From positions 5,208,001 through 5,272,000 of the forward strand of contig OX387184.1 of the NCBI GenBank assembly GCA_947561395.2: a stretch of DNA of 64,000 nucleotides, in the 5' to 3' direction. The translations under genes and the position numbers were made by a program. The notes under the pieces are model-generated. The model saw nothing but the letters and a program-made list of their open reading frames with translations. It was not told the DNA's origin and searched no databases. Below, piece after piece: positions 34,501 through 46,500 of this stretch. Within the stretch, counting starts at the first letter, position 1. Each line of letters begins with the position of its first letter. This stretch comes from Buxus sempervirens. Taxonomy: Eukaryota; Streptophyta; Magnoliopsida; Buxales; Buxaceae.

Positions 34501-37500
34501 ACATCTGGAGGCTCTTTTAAGATCCAATCCTTGAAGGAAGGTCTTTCAAAAGCCAATTGATTGAGTATGCGGTTTGCATTTTCTCTGAGACCTTTTAAGT
34601 CATCTAATTGTGCATGCTTAATTATCCGACTCTTGCTAAACAGACAAAGAATGTAATCTCTAGCTAAAGCATCACCTCCTTGACACAGCAATGAACTTTT
34701 TGGAACCCACAGTCCTTGTACCAAATGAGCACACTGTCGAAGGACTCCCAGAACAGTTTCAACAGAATCATCAGGAGCAAGGTGCTTCAGAGCATTAAAT
34801 CGATGCAGTTGAGGTATCTATAAAGAGGAAATGTTCAATAAAAAAACATACACAACAATAAGGGGAGGTTTCAATTGTTCACATATTAAATAGGGAAATT
34901 TTTAACAAAAGATCATACATGAAAACCCACTCACTCAGGCAAAATGCCAAGAACTTGGTTATCTAACCCATACTTTTCATCCAAACATATAAAAAGGTAA
35001 ATTTTGGACCAAAAAATACGGGGACAATTTCAGATTTTCCATCTTCCTCTGGACGTTAGCAACTTAGCATTTCCGCATATGTATGAAGTTCTCAATGGTC
35101 TCAAGAACTAGGTTCACTACAAATTCGGCAAGAAAAGATCTAAACATCACACATATCTACCGGAATGTAAATCTTTTATGCTATAGTTGACCACAAGGAC
35201 AAGTAACACCACAGTAACAAAATAAAAACATGGGCTTCTTATCAGGATCTACCCAGTCAAACAATAGATCCCACCCAACAGTTTGCAGCTTATGCATTGG
35301 AGTGAAACAGATTAACCAGCATTGGTTCTGCATCAGGATCTCACATTTTCTTTGCTCTATCTCAAAAAAAAAGTGCATACAATTTTATACAATCTGTTAG
35401 AGGAAAAATGGTAATAAAGCAGATTATCATCAATGAAAAAAAGGAATAGCACATAATAGTGTGATTTAAATTCAAAAAATAAAATAAAAACTCATATAGG
35501 TAGACCAATAGACATAAATTAAAAATCTATTTTATTTTTGAATCCTTCTCAGTACATTATTAGACAAAAGTATTGGATAGATCAATAAGGAAATATTTAG
35601 AGCATGAAACTATTAGAATTGATAATCAGGATATCCCTTTAAGGAATAAATTCAGATATCTTGGATTAGTAGTACAAAAAGATAGATAAATTGATGAAGA
35701 TGTAGCACATAGGATTAAAGCTGGTTGTCTTAAGTGGATGAGGTGCTTCTAGGGTATTGTGTGATAAGCGTATTCCAATTAGTTTAAAGAGTAAGTTTTA
35801 TAAGACAGCAATTAGACCAACTATGTTGTATGGTATATAATGTTTGGCAACAAAGAAACATCAACAGGTTCAGAAGATGAGTGTTACCGAGGTCAGGATA
35901 TTAAGATGGATGTGTGAAAGAACTAAAAAAGACAAAGTAAGACATGAACATATTCAAAAGTAGTTAGGCATAACAGGCATTCAGGATGAAATTGAGGAGA
36001 GTCGCTTAAATTAGTTTGGACATGCAAGGCGAAGGAAGACCTAGAAATGCACTAGTAAGAAGGTGTGAGAGGATGTATATTTATGGTCCTAAGAGATCAG
36101 GAAAAGGACCTAAAGGGACATGGATGGAGTTAATAAAATAAGACTTACATAAATATAAACTAATTGAAGATATGATTTCTATAGAACGGATGGAGAGACA
36201 AGATTCGAGTCACCAACCCCAATTTGGCAGGAACTCGCTTATGTTGATGATGATGATGAAACTATGATGTGATTATACATAGTTACATACATGTATATAC
36301 ACACAAGCACAGAAATGCACAGATACACATACAGACAAAAACACACATAAAAACAATATTCAAAATTGATACAAAGACAGATTAGATATTAATTAATTTT
36401 TTTTCTGAAAAAAAATAAAGATAAAGGAAAAATGGATGGTTCTCTTGTTAATCGGAATAAATGTTTCTTTGTGGAGGAACGAGATATCAAGTTAATCTTG
36501 TGGAATATCCACCAAAAAGAAAATTCAATTGGAAATATTGGCAAATTCTTGCATACTCAAAGAAAATAAATAGTATGTGTGTAATAAGTGTGATCCCCAG
36601 ATGGAAAGGTAGATTGTGGGATCAAGTCGAACCAAGGTATTTATATAGTTTCTTCTTTTGTGTATGTGTGCGTGTGCAGATAAATGTACACACATAAATA
36701 CATTATATATATATATCCAGTCATGAATTGTCACTAATCCAAAAAGGAAAACACAGTTATAGTGTGTAATGAGAGGCTACAGACCTCACGAAGCTGTGTT
36801 TCTAATCGTTTTTCCAATGGCAGTGAAAGCAAGTACCTGAAAAAACATCCGCACAAAATTTAAACATGCTATAACCCAAAGTAATACAGAGTAACTACCA
36901 GTCAAATGATAAATAAAAAAAATATAAGACTGACAAAATAAAAACAGAAAGCTACTAAGTAGCAGCATAGAAAGAGCAGAAAATTGATCAAAGACAGCAA
37001 AGAACAACTTTAATAAAAAACTGAGCAATGATCACAAACACCTGGCACTCAGTTTCATGGTTAAATTCACAACGAACAGAGTAAAAGGAGAGGAAACCAA
37101 CAAAAAAAAAAGCAGAATTAGGGTTCTTGCTTTCCAATCCCACCCATCATTAAAATGCTAGCAAGCATCACAGAAAGCATCAAGATGCAACAGCATTACT
37201 TCTCAAAAGCTACTCAGATATCTACTTATTCTCTATACAGGCAATCACTCATCTTTTCTAAAATGTTTACCCAACATTCATTTTCCACCATTGCTTGAAC
37301 AAAGAGGACCAAAGGAATAGAACCAAATATTCAACCTCTGAAGAGAGTGGCCTAAACGAGTTCTTTTTTAAGAGTTACAGAGATAGTCTTGGCTTGTCAA
37401 ATGCCAAGATCCTAGAGGATCAGCTAAAAAGGGGGTTGGTTTCATGCAAGCTATGATATTATTTTACAAGGTGTTATGGGGGTTTTCTCTAAGAGCATAA

Positions 37501-40500
37501 CATTCTTTTTCTCTCAGTTGAATATTTTTCTAAAAGTTTCCATTCTCTAGATCCACTTCTTTCCTTCTTGCAATTTTTCACAAATTATTATGAGATTTCT
37601 GTTTCATATGTTTGATGCTAATAAAAAAGATTACCTGACTAAGCGAAAAACATGAACTTTATGGGTATCAGTGATATATTTCGCTTCAAGGACAGAAAGG
37701 AACATGGGAATCTTTCAGGGGAAGGAGAGGAATAATGAAATAAAGAACTTGATGCTCTTTATCCTTTTTAGGGGAAGCATTAGTCTGGAATTCAAAAATA
37801 TTTCTTTTTCTAATATTAGTTTAGAATGGGGAGGTTGTATTAGTTTTTTCTTTTTCCCTCGTTGTATATTCCTGATACCCATGAAGGTTTCGATTCTAGA
37901 ACTCAGTTTTTTTCTTCCACTAATATAATCTCAATATTTGCTGATCAATAAATATGCATATGTACATATATAGAGCAGAGTAATAACACTTGATATCGGA
38001 AAGGCCCTAAAATGTCATTGGAGTTACAGACCTGAAGAATTTTGTACACTAATTTTCTTTATTCCTAACTGAAAACCTACACTATTTAATAGTCCATAAA
38101 CAAAAAGGATAGCATTTCTACTGACCACAAAAAAATCTATCACAACATTAGCAAAAACATACAACTCCGCCAAGCAGCAAAACAAAAATACAAATGACAT
38201 TTCTACTGTGGATTATAACTAAAATAGTGCTTCAACATCAATAGTTCAGTTACTTCATTACCCTAATTTCTTCATGCATGCATATTCAACAGTAAAGACA
38301 TGATTTTACCTTGGAAAAAAAAAATCCCAGTCTGACTAAATAATTGCGTATTGTGTATGACAGTATATATATATTTTTGGATAGATGCAATATATATGAA
38401 GTCATTGACAGTTAAGAATTGCTCCCTTAATAAGACCGATACGACGCATACGATTGTCAACCGTACAACCATAATATGCTCTGCTTCCACTTTACCAGCA
38501 CAAATTCCATATAAATCTTGACTAAAATATTAATGACCTTCTGGTAATTAAACTTTTGTTGAGAATCTTGAGATCTGTTCAATGCCTATAGTATTGCCCA
38601 ATATGCCAGCCATTAAGGCTAACTTATGATAAAGTACAACTATACAGGATCAGTGCAGTCAATTGAGCTATTTCCATCAAAGATGATGATATATAACTAG
38701 CAACCAGTATCTGAAGGCACATACACTGATTACGTTTTGTAAATCATAAAAAGGTCATATAATGATCCAAAATGGAGTTGAAAGAATTTTCATATGGGCA
38801 ACAGGTAAGCCACTGGTTTTGAATGACTATACCTTTTCGACAGACCATTTGCTCTGCTGCTGTCAGTAGAAGTTCCAGGACACAAAGAGTTGATGTAATC
38901 ATACCTTCAAACATAATGGAGGGAGAAAGAAAGAGAAATTTAACACAATAATTAATCAAGATAAATTTTGTTTGAGATTGAATATGTATTAGTGTAACAA
39001 CAAGATTTTCAACTAAAAGTGTATCGTACATACGGGCTCATTGAAAAGGGAATAGAAGCACACTCTTGTGCTGCCATTTTCTCCCGATATTTGGTTGAAA
39101 ACCCACTGTACATGCCGTGATACTCAAGTGGAATCCAAGACTGGTAAAAAAAAATAAAAATAAAAAACCAAAAAAATCACTTCAAAAGAACAAGGTAAAA
39201 ATTGTACTAGAACTCTTCTATAGCATCATGACAAGAAACAGAAAAAAAGAAAGGATAGTGATAACTATCAGATATTGCTTAATGAAAGAAGCAATCACCA
39301 AAGTATTAAATTAAATATGGCAGAACCGATGGCATTAAATATGGTACAAGGGTAAAAAGATGATTCAACAAAAAGAGAAGAAATATAGTATCAGTTATCT
39401 CAGGTACCATAAAGAAACAGATTAACATTGGCCAATACAATGATTTATCCTCGTATCAATCTGTCATCTAACAGATATACATTAGCTTCGGCCGATATTT
39501 GGTCCCATAGTCCAAATCATTTGCCTTAAAATAACACTATATCATTTATTATGAAGGTCATGGTCTCCCTCCCCTTGACCGAGTAGGAAAATTCACCTTC
39601 CAGGATTTGTGGAAGAATTGTAGACTAATGAATAAAACAGATGACAAATTTCTTTTATATAAGGTCCAGCAAGGAGTTAGGAACAATACAAAGTCATGGG
39701 GAGAGTTGGGAGAGGGAGAGGACGAGAGTAGGAGAAGAAGAAATGCAAAAAGGGGAAATGATGGAGAATATAGTCAGGGTAATTGTAGAAGCAAGGTAGG
39801 ATGGAAGGAAAAAGGACAGCCATTTGGGGTTATAGAAGACCAGATGTCCATGATCATCCTTGGAACAAACTCGCTAGTTGAACTGGTTCTAAATGCATTA
39901 AAAACTTTGTGTGTGAACCAAAGCAGATAACACAGAAGTCTACAGTGAGATGAAAAGGTCATGCACTGATCTTTTCCTATGTTCGCATCAATTCGAGGTT
40001 CAAAAATCTGCAAACAGTAGCTACAATCATATTTTATAATGGCATAATATGTTACTTCTGGCCATAAAATTTTCAGTGCTCCTCCTATTCAACATTAGAA
40101 TTTAAACAAATTCCAAAAAAAATAGAAAAAATACCAACAGGAAAGGAAAAAAAAAACATCACACTTGATACATAAAATGACAAAAACATGATAGTCACAA
40201 TTGAAGCTCTTGGATTTAATACAATTGGTTTGCAAAATCTATGGAAGAAAACAACAAGAACTTTGGAAGAAAACAACAAGAACTTCCCCATCATTCATGA
40301 AATATTTGGTGTGCCATTGGCACATCAAACGTCTTTCCATAATTGGAGACAGAGTGTGAAATCCTTAGTCAATTATTTGAATGAAGATATACCAGATGCA
40401 TATGAAAATTCTGGTAGAAAATCATTTTAAGCAAAAGATCGAAGACTAAATTGGAACTATCAACAGAGTGCCCAGATAAAATTCAATAGAAGGGCATGAG

Positions 40501-43500
40501 ACAGATAGTTGAAATCAGACAACTAACTGTACTAGTCTGAACCCAGATTTAAAAGACAACACCATACAAAAGCGAAACAATATTTCTTAAAACAGAAATG
40601 ATCTAATTAGTTTTTTTTTAATGAATAATGAAACTTTCATTAGATCAAAAGGAGAGAGGAGCACCTCACAAGGAGTGAGAACACCCCAAAATACATAATA
40701 AAACCACAAAAAACCAAAAATAGAAGACTCTAAGGGTCCTCCAACATGATAAACTACATCAAAAAACCGTCACCAAAGCAAAATTTTACTAAACCACCCC
40801 AAACTACATATCGGTGAAAGACGTCCATTTCCTGATGATGTCCATAGATGTGTATGAATCAAAATCCTTCGGCCTTGAAGCCCAAAAAGCAGATAACCAT
40901 AACACCTGGTCTACCACACTAGACCTTCTCACCTTCTCGTCTTAAAAAATACACCTATTCCGCACCCTCCATAATGTTGCAAAAAAACATCCCCTGTAAA
41001 GTTTTCTCCCTAACCTACTGAATCCCAAAAATCGCCACTGAAAAGCTAACTCCCGTATGGTATAAGGAAGTACCCAAGAAACATTTCCCAAATACAATAA
41101 ATGCCTCCATACGTGATCAGCAACAGAGCATCTAAGCAGAAGATGATCCACCGATTCGGCCTCCTTCATACACATCGGGCATACCTGGGGAGACAAAGCT
41201 ATATGAGGCTGGTGATGCTGTAATACATCCAGTGTGTTAATCTTATAGTGCAAAATAGTCCAGACAAAAACTTTAATTTTAGAAGGAATGGCAGCTTTCC
41301 ACAAAAAGGAGATGGGAAAGGCCACCGAAGGGATATATGCTGATTTTGCCAAATGAGTGAAAAAGGAAGCAACAGTAAAACTATTACCAGAGTTAAGAGT
41401 CCAACCCCGCCTATCTGAAATGAAAGAATGGGATAATGATACCTCATTGAGATTATTCAAAAGATTTGCCAACTCATCTAGTTCTGCAGGATGGAGGTCA
41501 CATTTAAAATTCAGATTCCACTTGACTCCATGAGATGATGGAGAAAGAATCTCACAAACCAAAGGATCAGGCAACACACGAACTCTATAAAGCCTAGGGT
41601 ATAAAGAAGAAAGAACCCGACCCTTCCACCAAATATCAGACCAAAACCTGATGAGATTACATGCACGCAATTTCAATTGAACGAAAGGGAAGAAAGCTTC
41701 AGCAAGACGTAAGACTGCATTCCATGGACCATGCCTCCAACTTCGACCACCTGTTTTCACCTCTAATCCATTATGATGGATCCCATAAAAGTTTGCCATG
41801 ACCTCACACCATAATGTCTCCCTTTCCTCCCCAAACCGCCAAAGCCACTTGCCAAGTAATGCCTTATTCCGGGAACTGAGATTTCCTAAAGATAATCCTC
41901 CATCGTTCTTATGATGACTCCCCACTCTCCAATTCACAAGATGAAACCTTTTTTTCTCTCTCCCTTCCCACAGAAAATCACGATGTATTTTTTCAATTCT
42001 ACTTAACACTTTAGCTGGAGCCCTGAACAAAGACAAATAATAAGTCGGGATATTCTCTAAAGTTGATTTAATCAACGTAAGACGCCCTCCAATAGACAAA
42101 AACTGTCTTTTCCAATTACCCACTCTCCTAGACACCCTCTCCACTACCGGATCCCAAAAACTAAACAAGTTTGATCTCCCCCCCAACGGAAGGCCTAAAT
42201 ATTTCATCGGCAGACTTTGAAAATTACAACCTATACGAGACACAAATTCGTCCATCCTTTCCTCCCCAACGTTAATACCCGCCATACTACATTTTGACAC
42301 ATTCACACTCAACCCTGACATAATCTTGAAAACTTTCAAAACACATTGACACCAAAAGACATTCTCCATTTTGGCTTCTAATAGTAATAAAGTGTCATCT
42401 GCGAATTGTAAGTGAGAGATCTGATTTCCACTTCTGCCAATAGCAAAACCTTTAATTTTATCCATTTTTTCGCCCCAAATAAATAACCTACTTAAAACAT
42501 CACTCACCAAAGTGAACAGGAAAGGCGACAAGGGATCACCTTGCCTAAGCCCACGACTTGACGGAAAAAAAACCTCTAACTTGACCATTAAGAAGCAACG
42601 AAAATGAGACCTTATCCAAACACCCCTCCATCCACCTTCGCCAACGATCTCCAAAACCTTTCCAACTTAACACTGAATCAATAAAACTCCACTCAACCTT
42701 ATCATATGCTTTATCCAGATCAATTTTCCATATCAATCCCTGTTCCCCAGACCTCTTCTTGTCGTCCACACATTCGTTAGCAATAAGTACAGTGTCCAAA
42801 ATTTGTCTGCCCCCTACAAATGCACTTTGATATCTCGTAACAATCCCATCCATCACCTCTTTCAATCTCAAGGATAACAACTTGGCGATAATTTTGTAAA
42901 GACTGGTGGTAAGACTAATTGGCCTGAAACAGATAAAAGTTGCATTCATTGCCTTATTTATAACTCCACTATTATAGAATTCCTCAAACACCAGCATCAG
43001 ATCTTCTTTGACATTTGTCCAACACTCTCGAAAGAATGCTATGGAAAAACCGTCTGGCCCTGGAGCCTTATCCCTACCCAAATCTTTTATTGCTGCGTAG
43101 ATTTCCTCTAAAACAAAAGGTTTCTCCAGAGCTTCTTGTTGACTTGCTTCCAACTTAGGACCCTCTAAATCCTTTAAATCAAAGTTAAAAAGAGACTCAG
43201 ATGAATAAAGCCTAGAAAAATGATTAATCAATTTTTCCTTTCTCACTGAATTCCTCTCCATCTACTTTTAGGTGATTAATTGCATTTTCTTTCCGCCTCC
43301 CATTTGCTATTCGGTGAAAAAACTTAGTGTTTCCATCTCCCTCCTTTAACCATTTAACCCTTGCTTTTTTTCTCCAATTTATTTCGTCTAGCCTCAGAAC
43401 TGCTTCCAAATCTCCTAAAACAACACTTCGCTCTGTTCTTTCTTCCAGCGACAACTCCCTCACCTCTTCTTCTCTATCGAACCACTGAATTTTCTCCTGT

Positions 43501-46500
43501 AACTCTTGAATGCGATTATGCAACATCCCAAACTCGACTTTATTCCATATTTTGATTCTTTCTTTAAGACCTTTTAACTTTTTCAAAAATCTATGACCCG
43601 CCCAACCTTCACGACACTCTTTCATATCCCCCTGCCATCGTGTAACCAAATGATCTAATTAGTTATTTGTGACAAAGAAATGCAATCCCCTAGATTAACC
43701 AGACAATGGCAAAAAGGAGGTAACCAATACCTGTTATAATATAAATGCTGTAATTAGTTTGCCTCACAAAGTACCGCAATCAAGTCCAAAATGATATGAA
43801 CCAATTTTTAACAGATCGCAGGGAACATAATATGCATCCGTATACAAGCAGAAGCAAAAGAGACCAATTCAAATAGTGCATTAACAAGTAAACTGAAGAA
43901 GCATGGCATAATTGATGGAACGAAATCGTCTGCAATTCTTACCTGAATTGCAGACTGCTGTTTAGGTGGGATGCTTCCACGCGGAGCATCCCACGACTAG
44001 TGTTTTTCTGAGTGGGCCCCACACAAAACACTCATAAAAAGTTAAAAACACTAGCCGTGGGATGCTCCACATGGAAGCATCCCACTTAAACAGCAGTCTG
44101 CAATTCAGGGAAGAATTGCAGACGATTTCATCCCATAATTGATATACTGATAAAGCAAAGCATGTTCACACATTTCTAACAGATCATGCCCAAGATTAGA
44201 GTCATAAAGCATGAAAGGAAGCATGCATCACAAGTCAAACAACAAACATGCAAACAGAGGATTGCATCCCCATTCAAAGAAGAAAAAAAATAATAATAAT
44301 AATTTCAACTGCGATAGTAAATGATCATCTGCCAGACCTCATCATCATCTGTGTTCTGATCATTCAAAATCCCAACCCGCTTTCCCTGCACAAAGAATTC
44401 ACCTAACATGTCAAATTCATAGTCTATAGAAGAAAAAGCTAAAAAACAATTGTGTAGACAAATAGAAAATTATGAAACAAAGCCGTAAACACCACATTTC
44501 CAAGCACTAACATAGTTTTTTTTTTTTTGGTGGGGGTGGGTGTAGGGCCAGAGATTTGATTACTGAAGTCAACATTTGTTTGTTTTGGTAAACAAAATAC
44601 AGGTCGCCTTGGACAACATTCACCGATTAGGTAGCTGTATAATTAATTTAAAGCAGTTCTTGTGAATTCTACCAAACAAGTCCAAATAGGTTATGAGTGA
44701 CAGGAAAAAAAGTCAAAAAAAATATTAGAAAACAAATGGAATAAGAACCAAGATTGTGATGTTCGACCAGAAATTCAAACAAACATCCTCATATTCCATC
44801 ACACATAAACCATAGAGTTCCAAAGTGTTATCACAGCAGGAAAGAAATTCACCTGCTTCTTTGATGGCCCTGCAGCTTCATTAGTCTCTACAGAGTTGCC
44901 TATTGCTTCTCGAGTAATATCGCTCTTCTTCTTTGATAAACCAGGCTTGAGATGTTCCATCGACGGCCGGAGCTGCACAACTGCATGAACAGGATTGAGG
45001 TGTAACTGCAAGATAGAAAAAGACAGCTTCTCTTACAACAAGATGCATTTGGGCATAGTTACAACTGCAAACTTATCGGCCCTTAACTACTTGTAATATT
45101 ATTATCAATACTCTCACACGCATGCAACAATTACGTATGAATCACTCACAAAATGATTAATGACACATGAAGGGACATCAAAAGGCATCCTTTCGGATGG
45201 GTCCTGTTGGGAAGACATTAAATATGAAAATTATAAGGATGGAAGATTGGATATTCATTCAAAAAAAAAAAAAAATTGGATTGGACGAGGGGAAGGGGGG
45301 GAGGAGTTGGTGTGGGTGGGTGGGGGGTACAGAGCCACCCTAACCAAAAGTACTTTATCATTCCATATTTGTAATCCCAGCTCAATTGCAAACCAAACAA
45401 AAAATTTGCTTATGGAATGGCTTGGTGGGAGAAAACAAGTTTCACTCTGTAAGCTGGAAGAAGGTGTGTGACCCAAGAAGGATGGGTTTCAATTTAAGAT
45501 CTTATGTGGGTTTAACACTGCTCATCTTTGGGAATGGCCATGGCGGTTCAGAAATGAGGGGGACATATTATAAAGAAACTTCATAAATAACAAATACAGA
45601 AATGTAATGGGTGGCTTGAACACATGAATATAGGGCTACGGTGGGATTTCAGAAGTTTATTACTACAATTTAGACTACCTTTGCTAAAAAAATACATTTT
45701 GGTGTGGGATAATCCGCTCATAAAACATTTTCTCAATTTTTGTAAGGCAGCCCAAAATGAAGAGGCTGGATTACTAATGCCATCATATGTCATGAAAAGG
45801 ATAATGCTTGGCATCTGCCTATTTCATTCTCTTTATTCAACTGGTGTTAACCTCAATAAATCTGATTTTTTTCCCTTATGAACATGAAGAGGGGCATTGA
45901 TTCAGATATAAGGAGACAGATTCCATGGATTCATGAAAGGAATAGATAATTTTCAATCTCGATTTTTCTATCAGCCCCTGGTGAAAAAGGAAGGGAGATG
46001 TAATGCATACAAGCTGATACGGAGTCATTTAACCCTTCAAAAGTGGCTTTTTTCCTTTGACAGCTGCTACGAATAAGATACTTCCAATTGATTACTTGAT
46101 GAATAGAGGTTCCTCTATCCCAAATAAATGTGGTGCATAAATGTCAGGTGGATTTTCTATCACAACTTTTTGTACATTTTCAGTTGCCACAAGCCTTTGA
46201 TCTTATATGTTAAATAAATTTGCCCTGACATAGGCTCATCCCAAGAACCTTGAGGATGTTCTTCCCACATGGGGATGTACATGGAGAAGTAGGAGACATC
46301 TATGGGATATGTGTCCAGCTGCAATCTGTTTGGTAATTTAAGAAGGGAAAAAAGATGAAAGAATCTTAGTTTATACCTCAAGAGACTAGAAACTCTACCT
46401 GATTACCAAAGATCTATATTTGAGGAATTTAAAGGAGGGTTACATAGCATGTAAGTACTTAAACGATGCTGGCTGGTGGTCAGCTGGCCTAACACATACT

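Noticed and set aside
39607..39930. 107-residue plus-strand ORF in an RPC5 intron
   Set aside because: Low-complexity charged composition, no family resemblance, antisense within an intron.
40241..40285. Near-perfect 22-bp tandem repeat GGAAGAAAACAACAAGAACT
   Set aside because: Real but trivial two-copy microduplication with no wider context.
45160..45471. 103-residue ORF across a G-rich tract
   Set aside because: Glycine-rich composition comes from the G-run and the frame ends in a LINE remnant.
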